From: Thermoflexus sp. | GTDB lineage: Bacteria > Chloroflexota > Anaerolineae > Aggregatilineales > Aggregatilineaceae | NCBI GenBank assembly: GCA_020724465.1 | Contig: DYGX01000001.1 | Coordinates: 298,932 to 362,931 of the forward strand | Length of the DNA stretch: 64,000 nucleotides | Reading direction: 5' to 3' | Shown here: positions 54,060-62,282 of the stretch, piece by piece | How positions within the stretch are numbered: the stretch's first letter is position 1 | Layout: each line of letters starts with the position of its first letter | Position numbers and translations under genes: made by a program | Notes under the pieces: model-generated | Database searches by the model: none | Seen by the model: only the letters and a program-made list of their open reading frames with translations | What the model was told of the DNA's origin: nothing

Positions 54060-55774
54060 CGCCCCATCCCGCGCGCCAGCCGCGCCCGCGCCTGCCGCCA
54101 TCCGGCCCGCATCGCGCGCCGCTCCGCCGCGTCCAGCGTGCCCGTCAGCACCAACAGCAGCGGGTAGAGCAGCAGAATCGCCAGCTTGAGCGGCACGTTC
54201 AGCCACACGCTCCCCGCGTCGAGCAGCAGCCCCGGCGCGGCGACCAGCAGCCCCACCGCGAGCACCTGCGCCACCCGCCCCCACTCGAAGGGCAGCGGTG
54301 CCGTGCGCGCCGCGATGAACGACGTCAGCGCCAGACGCACGGTGTACCCGAAGATCGTCCCGTACGCCGCGCCGATGATGCCCAGGCGCGGGATCGCGAC
54401 CAGATTGAAGCCGATGTTCGCTGCACCCGCCGCGACCGTAGTCAGCGGGACAACGCCGGTCCGCTTGTGGAGCAGCAGCACATCCATAAAGCGCGCCACC
54501 AGCCCGTTGATCACATAGCCCAGCGCGACCAGCGGCACGATCGTCCACGCGGCGTGATAGGCGGGCGCGGTCATGATCGCCACGGCCTCGCGCGCCAGCA
54601 GCGCTGCCCCCGCGCCGAGCGCCACGATCAGCATGACGTAATAGGTCACAAAGCGCCCGACCGGCGCGTCGCCCTGCCTGGTGCTGACCCTGAAATACCA
54701 CGGCGTCCAGGCGTTGTTGATCCCGGTGATGATCACGCTCACCAGCAGTCCAAACTGGTACCCCGCCGCGTATAGTCCCACGTCGCCTAGCGGCAGGAAA
54801 TGGCCGAGCAGAATACGATCGGAGAAGTTGAGCGCCCAGGCCGAAATCAGGTGCGGCACGAGCGGCAGGCCAAACGCCACCGCCTCGCGCAGCAGCGCCC
54901 GCTCGAAGACCGGTCCGGCATTGCGCGTCAGGATCGCCAGCGTCGGGAGCAGCACGACCAGCGCGGCAATCCAGCGCCCCCACAGCGCCCCAACCGCGCC
55001 CTGCCCCAGCCCCACGACAAACAGCACCGTCGCGCCGGTCACCACGCCAAAGCTGAACAGGCTGAACGCGGCGTAGCGCAGCGCCTGACCGCGCGCGTAA
55101 TACAGCGGCAGCACCAGCGACAGCCCCAGATTGTTCAGCGGCACGGTGAGCAACACCAGCACAATATAGGGAGAAAACGCAACGCCTTCCTGGCCGAGCA
55201 GCGGCCACAGCGCCGGACCCGCCGCCAGCAATAGCACGCTCAGCCCGGCGCCAAACACCGCCAGAAAGACCGCCAGCGTCCCAATCAGCGCCCGCACGCG
55301 AGCCTCGTCGCGCTGGTCGAAGTACAGCCGGCCAACCGCGCTGCGCAGCCCCAGCCCGTAGACCACTTCCAGGACCGCCGCGGCAGCCAGCGCGATCGAC
55401 AGCGCCCCGTAGTCTGCCGTGCTCAGATAGGCCGTGTAGAGCGGCAACAGCAGGAAGTTGATCGCCTGCTTGAGGATATCGCTCAGCGCATACGTGCCGG
55501 AACGCCCCAGCAGCCCCAGCAGCTCGCGCCGGGCCCCGCCCACCTGCGCGCCCGTCACATCCGCCCCGGTTGGCTCGGCCAATCGCTCACGATCCAGTCC
55601 AGATAAGGGCTCACCGGGCACGATTGTGCCGCGCACAGCACCGCCGCGCAAACCTGCCGCGGTCAAACGACCCCGCCTGGCCGCGGGGTGTGACAGACAC
55701 ACAAACCCATGTGCCAGCCCGGATCGCTGGTAAGACTTGCCACGCCCGCTGTGAGTGGCGGAGTCAGCCATCAC
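54056..55774 (-). CDS. Polysaccharide flippase (Wzx/MATE-like)
   Basis: A multi-pass membrane protein of 572 residues with about 12-14 hydrophobic segments and a typical start of the core (G-T-Y-A-L-S-D-I-L-K-Q). It would flip lipid-linked glycan across the membrane. The first ~85 residues are Gly/Arg-rich and atypical. GGAGGG (55798-55793) lies 18 bases before GTG 55774. A 5-bp hairpin (CCGGG/CCCGG) in that gap could shorten the effective distance. A downstream GTG start is an alternative. The gyrA stop is 57 bases upstream, and no T-rich terminator is visible between them. Confidence 0.85.
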   Translation of the reverse strand: MMADSATHSGRGKSYQRSGLAHGFVCLSHPAARRGRLTAAGLRGGAVRGTIVPGEPLSGLDRERLAEPTGADVTGAQVGGARRELLGLLGRSGTYALSDILKQAINFLLLPLYTAYLSTADYGALSIALAAAAVLEVVYGLGLRSAVGRLYFDQRDEARVRALIGTLAVFLAVFGAGLSVLLLAAGPALWPLLGQEGVAFSPYIVLVLLTVPLNNLGLSLVLPLYYARGQALRYAAFSLFSFGVVTGATVLFVVGLGQGAVGALWGRWIAALVVLLPTLAILTRNAGPVFERALLREAVAFGLPLVPHLISAWALNFSDRILLGHFLPLGDVGLYAAGYQFGLLVSVIITGINNAWTPWYFRVSTRQGDAPVGRFVTYYVMLIVALGAGAALLAREAVAIMTAPAYHAAWTIVPLVALGYVINGLVARFMDVLLLHKRTGVVPLTTVAAGAANIGFNLVAIPRLGIIGAAYGTIFGYTVRLALTSFIAARTAPLPFEWGRVAQVLAVGLLVAAPGLLLDAGSVWLNVPLKLAILLLYPLLLVLTGTLDAAERRAMRAGWRQARARLARGMGR

Positions 55775-55831
55775 GGGCCGGGCAGACCCGGTCCCTCCAA
55801 GCCGGTTTCCCGCGCGCCGGTCCGCGTCGGC

Positions 55832-58318
55832 TTAGGTTTCCGTTTCCTCGTTCTCGGCCTGGGGCGCGGGAACGTCGGGCACCTCAATGCGCGGCATCAG
55901 CTTGACCACCCCCGCGACTTCCTCTTTAGCCCGCAGCGAGATGACATAGTCGCCCTTGGCGCTGCGCCGCGTCTCCGGCGCCAGACCGATCCGCATGTAC
56001 TTCGGCTTGCCCTTGTTCGTCACCAGCACAATGTTGTCATCCGGGCGTCCGACGGTCGCCGCCGCCAGCCCCTTCGCGTCGCCGGGCAGCTTCATCGTGA
56101 TGACCCCCTGCCCCGCGCGGCCCTGGGTCGGATATTCGGCCAGCGGCGTGCTCTTGGCAACCCCTGTATCCGTACAGACCCACACGTTGGCGCGCTCATC
56201 GGCCACAGCCGCCCCCACCACAAAGTCCTTGTTATTTTGCAGCTTGACCGCGCGCATACCGCCTGCGCCCAGACCGGTGGGCCGCACATCGCTGACCGGG
56301 AAGCGGATCGCCTGGCCCAGCCGCGTGACGACCACCAACTCGCTGTCGTCCTCGACATAGCCAACCCAGATCAACCGGTCGCCCTGCTCCACGTCCATGA
56401 ACTTGAACGCGTTAGCCGATAGCCCCGGCAGGTCTTCGATCCGCAGCCGCTTGACTTCACCCAGGCGCGTAATCGCCGCCAGATAGCCCGTTTCCAGTTC
56501 GGCCGGCAGCGAGATCGCGGCGGTCAACTCGTCCTCGTCGGTCAGCGGGCAGAGCTTGTCGTAGCGCACCCCTTGCTCTGGATCCTCGGTCTGCTGCAAC
56601 AGCTTGACCGGGACCGTCGCGGTCATCCCCTGCGCGGTGAACAGATAGAGCGTGTGGGTCGTGTTGCTCGCCAGCATGGCCAGCGGCGCGTCCTTTGCCT
56701 CGGTGGTGACGCGCGGCGCGCTGTCCTCATACGTGCGGCTCAGCAGGCCGCCCTGCGTCAGCGTGACCCACGTATCTTCGCGCGGGCCAAGGAAATCGCC
56801 CGCCTGGATATCGCCCACCGGCCCCTCGATGATCACAGTCCGGCGCGGATCGGCGTACTTCGTCCGGATCTCCCGCAGCTCTCGCGCCACCTCGACACGC
56901 ATCATGTGCGGGCTTTTGAGCAGCGCCTCGAGCATCTTGATCAGTTGCATCTTCTCTTTGTACTCGTCTTCGAGCTTGCGCCGCTCCAGCGCCGCCAGCC
57001 GTCGAAGCTGCATCTGCAAGATCGCCTGCGCCTGCGCGTCGGAAAGTTTGAAGCGCTTCATCAAGTTGGCGTGGGCCGAGTCCACCGTGCGCGAGCGCCG
57101 GATCAGCTCGATCACCTCGTCGAGATGCTCCAGCGCGACCAGCAGCCCTTCCAGGATATGCGCCCGCTCGCGCGCTCGCGCCAGGTCGAACTCGCTGCGG
57201 CGTCGCACGACTTCCAGCCGATGCTCCAGGTACACGCGCAGCATTTGCTTGAGGCCCAGCATCCGCGGCTCGCCGTCGACCAGCGCCAGATTGATGATGC
57301 TGAACGTGCTTTCAAGCGGCGTCTGCCGGAACAGCTCGGCCAGCACGTCAAGTGGCTTGGCGGTGCGGTTGACCTCGATCACGATCCGCAGCCCGTTGCG
57401 GTCGCTCTCGTCGCGCAGATCGGCGACACCCTCAAGCCGCCCATCGCGTGCCAGCACGGCGATACGCTCGATCAGGCTGGTCTTGTTGGTCTGGTAGGGG
57501 ATCTCGCTGACGATGATCCGGCTGCGCCCGCGTCCCAGGTCTTCGATGTGCGCCTTGGCACGCACGCGGACCTTGCCCCGGCCGGTTGCGTAGGCGGCGC
57601 GAAGCTGGTCCTCGCCGCTCCCGTTGTCTCTGGTGTAGAGCACGCCGCCGGTCGGAAAGTCCGGTCCCTTGATGAACTGCATCAGCTCCGGCACGCCGAT
57701 CTGGTCGAGCGACTCCCAGTTCTCCAGCATGTAAACCAGCGCGTCGCACACCTCGCCGAGGTTGTGTGGCGGGATGCTGGTGGACATACCCACCGCAATC
57801 CCCGAGGCGCCGTTGACCAACAGGTTCGGGAAGGAAGCCGGCAGCACACTCGGCTCGGTCAGCGACCCATCGAAGTTCTCTTCAAAGTCGATGGTATCCT
57901 TGTCGATATCGTTGAGCAGCTCCAGCCCGATCTCGGTCATGCGCGCTTCGGTATAGCGCATCGCCGCGGGCGCGTCGCCGTCGATGCTGCCGAAGTTGCC
58001 CTGCCCGTCGACCAGTTGGCAACGCATCGAGAAATCCTGCGCCATGCGCACCATCGCCTCGTACACGGCCATGTCGCCGTGGGGATGGTACTTGCCCAGA
58101 ACCTCGCCGACGATACGGGCGCTTTTCTTGTACGGCGTACCCGGCCGCAGCCCCATATCGTACATGGCGTACAGAATGCGACGGTGAACGGGCTTCAGCC
58201 CATCGCGCGCGTCAGGCAGCGCCCGCGCGACGATTACGCTCATCGCGTAATCGAGATACGCTTCCTGAAGCTCCTGGTTGATGTCGCGCTCGCGGATGAC
58301 GCCGGCTACAATCCCCAT
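55832..58318 (-). CDS. gyrA: DNA gyrase subunit A
   Basis: An 828-residue type IIA topoisomerase subunit that cuts and rejoins DNA through Tyr122 (A-M-R-Y-T-E-A-R). The N-terminal winged helix, tower and coiled-coil parts are intact, followed by the C-terminal beta-pinwheel. The GyrA box of the pinwheel reads Q-G-R-A-G-Q-G instead of the consensus Q-R-R-G-G-K/R-G. In the quinolone-determining region, E. coli Ser83 is Met83 and Asp87 is Glu87; numbering coincides exactly. gyrB is not adjacent. A weak GyrA box leaves open that the protein acts as ParC, but the pinwheel length favours GyrA. Confidence 0.9.
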   Translation of the reverse strand: MGIVAGVIRERDINQELQEAYLDYAMSVIVARALPDARDGLKPVHRRILYAMYDMGLRPGTPYKKSARIVGEVLGKYHPHGDMAVYEAMVRMAQDFSMRCQLVDGQGNFGSIDGDAPAAMRYTEARMTEIGLELLNDIDKDTIDFEENFDGSLTEPSVLPASFPNLLVNGASGIAVGMSTSIPPHNLGEVCDALVYMLENWESLDQIGVPELMQFIKGPDFPTGGVLYTRDNGSGEDQLRAAYATGRGKVRVRAKAHIEDLGRGRSRIIVSEIPYQTNKTSLIERIAVLARDGRLEGVADLRDESDRNGLRIVIEVNRTAKPLDVLAELFRQTPLESTFSIINLALVDGEPRMLGLKQMLRVYLEHRLEVVRRRSEFDLARARERAHILEGLLVALEHLDEVIELIRRSRTVDSAHANLMKRFKLSDAQAQAILQMQLRRLAALERRKLEDEYKEKMQLIKMLEALLKSPHMMRVEVARELREIRTKYADPRRTVIIEGPVGDIQAGDFLGPREDTWVTLTQGGLLSRTYEDSAPRVTTEAKDAPLAMLASNTTHTLYLFTAQGMTATVPVKLLQQTEDPEQGVRYDKLCPLTDEDELTAAISLPAELETGYLAAITRLGEVKRLRIEDLPGLSANAFKFMDVEQGDRLIWVGYVEDDSELVVVTRLGQAIRFPVSDVRPTGLGAGGMRAVKLQNNKDFVVGAAVADERANVWVCTDTGVAKSTPLAEYPTQGRAGQGVITMKLPGDAKGLAAATVGRPDDNIVLVTNKGKPKYMRIGLAPETRRSAKGDYVISLRAKEEVAGVVKLMPRIEVPDVPAPQAENEETET

Positions 58319-58486
58319 CGTGTGTGCCTCTACTTCCTTTAAGCCAACTTCGCCGGCGGACCGATTGCCGGCGCTTGTGCTTATGCCTTCCCGTGGTCAA
58401 GCGTGGTGTAGTGTAGAGAATCCCCTCGTGTCTGTCAATGAACACGTTTGGAGCGGGCCACGATTGCGAACATATGTTCCAGTCGC

Positions 58487-58515
58487 ATTATAGCGCAGTT
58501 TCCCTTTGCGCGCCA
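58487..58515 (-). promoter_or_regulatory. Possible gyrA promoter
   Basis: On the minus strand TATAAT (58492-58487) with a weak -35 TGGCGC 17 bases upstream, about 170 bases before the gyrA ATG. The leader 58319-58486 shows no clear element. Confidence 0.5.
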
Positions 58516-58590
58516 GCATTCCACCGAGCATTTTTGCCCCCATCCCGGCCGCCACGCGCCGCGCTGCCCTGAGCGGGACGGTGCGCATGC

Positions 58591-58596
58591 TATAAT
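58591..58596 (+). promoter_or_regulatory. -10 box for the ICMT-like gene
   Basis: A perfect TATAAT 38 bases upstream of the ATG; no good -35 was found. Confidence 0.45.
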
Positions 58597-58634
58597 GCGG
58601 GGCATCAGCCCACGCGGGCGAAAGAGGTGTGACG

Positions 58635-59195
58635 ATGGCCCTGGTTCCCGAGTTCAGCTTCAATATCTGGCATGGCGTCACGCTGCTCGCGCTGCTGTTC
58701 CTCGCGCGCTTTGAAGTGCCGCTGCTGGTGAACCCCGCCACATTGCGCCGTCTCAACGTCACACCCCCGGTCGAGAAGCAAGCGCGACTCGCGGTTCCGG
58801 TTTCTGTCGCCAGCGAAGGGCTGCTGGTGCTGTATCCGTTCTTCTTGACCATCAAAACGGGCACGCCCTGGGTCGTCGCCGGGGCGCCGTTGATGGTAGC
58901 AGGCGCGGTGCTGGTCGCTCTGGCGGCGCTCGAATTTGCGCGGCACGACGGCTTCCTGCACCTCGGCATCTACCGCTACTCGCGCAACCCGATGTATGTG
59001 GGCTATTTTCTCTACTTCGTGGGCCTGGGGCTGGTCACGGCTTCCTGGCTCTACCTGCTGCTCGCGGTCACGTACCAAGTTGCGCTCTACTGGTTGATTC
59101 GCGGCGAGGAGCGTTGGTGCCTGACCGAATACGGCGAGCCATACCGGCGCTACATGCAACAGGTCCGGCGCTACGCTGGCCGTCGGAGCGGCTAG
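58635..59195 (+). CDS. ICMT/PEMT-type integral membrane methyltransferase
   Basis: A 186-residue protein with about five transmembrane segments. The C-terminal catalytic signature H-L-G-I-Y-R-Y-S-R-N-P-M-Y-V-G-Y and R-G-E-E-R-W-C-L-T-E-Y-G-E-P-Y-R-R-Y place it in the isoprenylcysteine carboxyl methyltransferase-like family. Bacterial members methylate small or lipid substrates and have no prenyl proteins as a rule. ATG 58635 has AGAGG seven bases upstream and is preferred to GTG 58629. The substrate is unknown. Confidence 0.85.
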   Translation: MALVPEFSFNIWHGVTLLALLFLARFEVPLLVNPATLRRLNVTPPVEKQARLAVPVSVASEGLLVLYPFFLTIKTGTPWVVAGAPLMVAGAVLVALAALEFARHDGFLHLGIYRYSRNPMYVGYFLYFVGLGLVTASWLYLLLAVTYQVALYWLIRGEERWCLTEYGEPYRRYMQQVRRYAGRRSG

Positions 59196-59280
59196 AGTAT
59201 GCATACGTCTCTCTCGTACCGGGTACTTATTTCTTATATGAGATTAGCACATTGGGGATTTGCACGCGCCAAAAGCAGAG

Positions 59281-59286
59281 TATAAT
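59281..59286 (+). promoter_or_regulatory. -10 box for the lysine 2,3-aminomutase gene
   Basis: A perfect TATAAT, with TTTGCA or TTGCAC 15-16 bases upstream. Transcription would begin near 59293, giving an 84-base leader. Confidence 0.5.
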
Positions 59287-59335
59287 TAATCCTTGAAAAC
59301 GAGGGGCAAGCACCTTCAAACCAGCCGTTGAGGAC

Positions 59336-59362
59336 AAGCCGATTCGTGAGATCGGCTTTTAT
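59336..59362 (+). terminator. Terminator-like hairpin in the kamA leader (possible attenuator)
   Basis: The stem AAGCCGAT/ATCGGCTT (59336-59343 with 59351-59358) is followed by a T-rich run. It is 14 bases before the kamA ATG and downstream of the predicted promoter, so it would stop transcription within the leader unless another fold prevents it. It could alternatively terminate the upstream gene's transcript. Confidence 0.65.
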
Positions 59363-59376
59363 TATGGGAGAGTGTC

Positions 59377-60993
59377 ATGGAACATCGGACGATCAAGCAA
59401 CAAGAAGAAGCACTCGCCGCGGAGCCGGCCGAACCTCCCGGTTCTGGTCGCGCGCCTGATTCCACGTCTACCATCCCCCAGCCCTCCCTGCCTCCGACAA
59501 CCGAGCCGACACCCGCGCCCCCGCAGGCACGCACGCCGCGCCCCGCGCTGTGGGCCGATGTGCCCGACGAGCAGTGGGACGACTGGCGCTGGCAGCTGGC
59601 GCACCGCCTGAACTCGGTCGAGGAGCTGGCGCAGCTGATCCATCTGACGCCGGAAGAGATCGAAGGGCTGACCGCCGAAAACAAGTTCCGCGTGGACATC
59701 ACGCCGTACTTTGCCAGCTTGATCGATCCTGACGATCCCCGCTGCCCCATCCGGCGGCAGGTCATCCCGCTTGGCCGCGAGCTGCAAGCGTTCGAGGGGA
59801 TGATGGAAGATAGCCTCGCCGAGGACAAGCACAGCCCGGTCCCTGGCCTGGTGCACCGCTATCCGGACCGCGTGCTGATGCTGGTCACCACCCAGTGCGC
59901 CAGCTATTGCCGCTACTGCACGCGCAGCCGCATCGTGGGCAACCCCGGCGCGAACTTCAGCCGCGCCGAGTTCGAGCTACAGCTTGACTATCTGCGCCGC
60001 ACGCCGCAGGTGCGCGACGTGCTGCTGAGCGGCGGCGATCCGCTCACCCTGGCGCCCAAGACGCTGGAGTACATCCTCTCTAGCCTGCGCGCCATCGAGC
60101 ACATCGAGATCATTCGCATCGGCAGCCGGGTGCCGGTCTTTCTGCCGCAGCGCATCACAGACGAATTCGTGGACATGCTGAAGCAGTATCACCCGCTGTG
60201 GATGAACATTCACGTCAACCACCCGAAGGAGATCACGCCCGAGCTGAGCCGCGCGCTGGACAAGCTCGCGTTCGCGGGGGTGCCGCTCGGCAACCAGAGC
60301 GTGCTGCTGGCCGGGATCAACGACAGCGTGAACATTCAGCGCGAGCTGGTGCACAAGCTGGTTCGCAACCGCGTGCGCCCCTACTACCTCTACCAGTGCG
60401 ATCTGGTCAAAGGCGCGGGCCATTTCCGCACCACCATCGCCAAAGGCATCGAGATCATCGAGGGTCTGCGCGGCCACACAAGCGGCTACGCGATCCCGAC
60501 CTATGTGGTCGACGCGCCCGGCGGCGGAGGCAAGATCCCGGTTATGCCGCAGTACCTGATCAGCCAGGCGCCGGGCCGTGTCGTGTTGCGCAACTACGAG
60601 GGTTACATCACCACCTACGACGAGCCGCTCGACTACGACCCGCACGCCATCGATCACCTCGACCGCCAGGCCGCCGAACGGCTGGAGCCGGGCCAGGTTG
60701 GTGTGGCCGGGCTGCTGACGGGCAAGATCCCGTTCATCAAGCCCGAAGGCTTCGACGAGATCCACCGTCGCAACGGCATCCAGCACCGTCTGAACAACAG
60801 CGAAGCCAAGTGGCAGCGCTTCCACATGGACGGCGCGCCCAGCGACCCCAGCGCCGTTCCGCCCGCGTCGCCCGGTTCCAACGGCGCCAACGGCACGCGA
60901 GCGGCCAACGGGCGCAAACAGCCGAACGGCCATGCCCGTAAAAAGCCGAACGGCAGCAGCAAGACCACCCCGCCTGCCGGGTCGAACGAATAG
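59377..60993 (+). CDS. kamA: Lysine 2,3-aminomutase (radical SAM)
   Basis: A 538-residue PLP- and SAM-dependent enzyme that converts L-lysine to L-beta-lysine. The radical-SAM cluster motif is C-A-S-Y-C-R-Y-C (Cys174, 178, 181). S-G-G-D-P-L-T-L and Y-Y-L-Y-Q-C-D-L match KamA. The core (~65-465) is full length. There is an N-terminal Pro-rich extension (~50 residues) and a C-terminal tail of ~50 residues rich in Asn, Gly, Ala and Lys, both atypical of KamA. GGGAG precedes the ATG. The next gene, an ATP-grasp ligase, starts 27 bases after the stop. Confidence 0.93.
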   Translation: MEHRTIKQQEEALAAEPAEPPGSGRAPDSTSTIPQPSLPPTTEPTPAPPQARTPRPALWADVPDEQWDDWRWQLAHRLNSVEELAQLIHLTPEEIEGLTAENKFRVDITPYFASLIDPDDPRCPIRRQVIPLGRELQAFEGMMEDSLAEDKHSPVPGLVHRYPDRVLMLVTTQCASYCRYCTRSRIVGNPGANFSRAEFELQLDYLRRTPQVRDVLLSGGDPLTLAPKTLEYILSSLRAIEHIEIIRIGSRVPVFLPQRITDEFVDMLKQYHPLWMNIHVNHPKEITPELSRALDKLAFAGVPLGNQSVLLAGINDSVNIQRELVHKLVRNRVRPYYLYQCDLVKGAGHFRTTIAKGIEIIEGLRGHTSGYAIPTYVVDAPGGGGKIPVMPQYLISQAPGRVVLRNYEGYITTYDEPLDYDPHAIDHLDRQAAERLEPGQVGVAGLLTGKIPFIKPEGFDEIHRRNGIQHRLNNSEAKWQRFHMDGAPSDPSAVPPASPGSNGANGTRAANGRKQPNGHARKKPNGSSKTTPPAGSNE

Positions 60994-61020
60994 CCGGGCG
61001 CGGTGAAGGAGCAACCATCA

Positions 61021-62139
61021 ATGCGCATCGCAGTTCTGGCGAATCTCAAGACCAACGCGCCCACCTGGGAGGGCATGTCGCCCGACCAGTGGGCCGATCT
61101 TGACAGCCCGCGCACCGTCCAGTCCATCATTCAGGCGCTGGAGAGCGCCGGTCACCAGGCGATCTTCCTGGAAGCCAGCATCCGTCCGCCGTTCAATCTG
61201 ATCGAGCGACTGCTGGACTACCAGCCCGATCTGTGTTTCAACATCGCCGAGAGCCATTGGGGCGACGGGCGCGAGGCGCATATCCCCAGCGTGCTGGAGA
61301 TGTTGCGCATCCCCTACACCGGCAGCAAGGTTCTCGCCCTGGCGCTGGCTCTCGACAAGCCGATGACCAAGCGCATCCTGATGTATCACGGCCTGCCGAC
61401 GCCGGAATTCCAGGTCTTCGAAAGCCCGGACGATCCGATCGACGACGATCTGCTCGACGAGCGCGGCTACCTGCGCTTTCCGCTGTTCGTCAAGCCCAGC
61501 CGCGAAGGGACCAGCATGGGCGTCAGCGCACAGAGCATCGTCCGTAGCGTGGACGAGCTACGCGCGCAGGTGGCCCGCCAGATCCGGCTCTACAACCAGC
61601 CGATCCTGTGCGAGCATTACATCGAGGGGCGCGAGGTTATGGTCGGGATGGTCGGCAACCTCAAGCCCACAACGGCGCGCAAGCTCAACGAGCGCGCGCT
61701 GTCGCAGGACGTGCCGGAAGGGTTGACGATGCTCCCGCCGCTTGAAGTAGACCTGAACGCCTTCCGCGAGTCCGAAGCCGACCTGTACACCAACCGGCTG
61801 AAGACCGAGCTGTCCGACGAGTGCACCTATCTCGTCCCCGCGCCGCTTGAGCCGGAGCTGGCGCGCCAGTTGAACGTGCTGGCGGCGGCTGTGTTCCGCG
61901 TCATCGGCTGCAAAGACGTCGCGCGGGTCGATTTCCGGCTGGACAAGCACAACCACAACAAGCCGTACATCCTGGAGATCAACCCGCTGCCCGGCCTGAC
62001 GCCCAACTTCAGCGACCTGTGCTATGAGGCCGAAGCCTACGGCTGGACCTACGAGCAGTTGATCAACGCCATCGTCGATACCGCTGCCGTCCGGCTGGGG
62101 CTTGTCGAATCCCAGCCGCGGCCCGCCGGTGCGGATTAA
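61021..62139 (+). CDS. ATP-grasp ligase of the D-alanine-D-alanine ligase family
   Basis: A 372-residue ATP-grasp enzyme that likely couples ATP to peptide bond formation. It has an N-terminal H-I-P-S-V-L-E-M-L-R-I-P-Y-T-G-S, the ATP-binding V-K-P-S-R-E-G-T-S-M-G-V, metal ligands in A-R-V-D-F-R and I-L-E-I-N-P-L-P-G-L. The substrate-binding parts do not match canonical Ddl closely. ATG 61021 was chosen because AAGGAG lies nine bases upstream. It is probably co-transcribed with kamA and may use beta-lysine or a product thereof; that is inference. A strong terminator follows. Confidence 0.85.
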   Translation: MRIAVLANLKTNAPTWEGMSPDQWADLDSPRTVQSIIQALESAGHQAIFLEASIRPPFNLIERLLDYQPDLCFNIAESHWGDGREAHIPSVLEMLRIPYTGSKVLALALALDKPMTKRILMYHGLPTPEFQVFESPDDPIDDDLLDERGYLRFPLFVKPSREGTSMGVSAQSIVRSVDELRAQVARQIRLYNQPILCEHYIEGREVMVGMVGNLKPTTARKLNERALSQDVPEGLTMLPPLEVDLNAFRESEADLYTNRLKTELSDECTYLVPAPLEPELARQLNVLAAAVFRVIGCKDVARVDFRLDKHNHNKPYILEINPLPGLTPNFSDLCYEAEAYGWTYEQLINAIVDTAAVRLGLVESQPRPAGAD

Positions 62140-62164
62140 ACCCATCGCCGTCCCGTCGCTTGTG

Positions 62165-62199
62165 CCCCAGGGCAGCCGTACGGTCGCCCTGGGGTTTTT
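62165..62199 (+). terminator. Rho-independent terminator after the ATP-grasp gene
   Basis: The stem CCCCAGGGC/GCCCTGGGG (62165-62173 with 62186-62194) has a second small hairpin in its loop and is followed by TTTTT. Confidence 0.92.
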
Positions 62200-62268
62200 G
62201 TGTTCAACGCACAGACGCGGGCAGCGGAGTTTCATGTTCTTTTCATCTTCCCGCCGCGCATTCTGTGC

Positions 62269-62274
62269 TACACT
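62269..62274 (+). promoter_or_regulatory. -10 element very close to the glycosidase-like lipoprotein start
   Basis: TACACT lies only eight bases before the ATG at 62283; the -35 region is weak. The predicted transcript would begin at or next to the start codon. Confidence 0.45.
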
Positions 62275-62282
62275 AGGCCGCT

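Noticed and set aside
52296..55208. A 970-residue open reading frame on the minus strand
   Set aside because: Only its last 587 residues (from ATG 54059) read like a protein; the first ~383 overlap the flippase gene in another frame and have shadow-like composition. The start at 54059 overlaps the flippase stop as ATGA.
56573..58342. A 589-residue plus-strand open frame opposite gyrA
   Set aside because: Shadow of gyrA, with His/Arg/Asp-rich low-information sequence.
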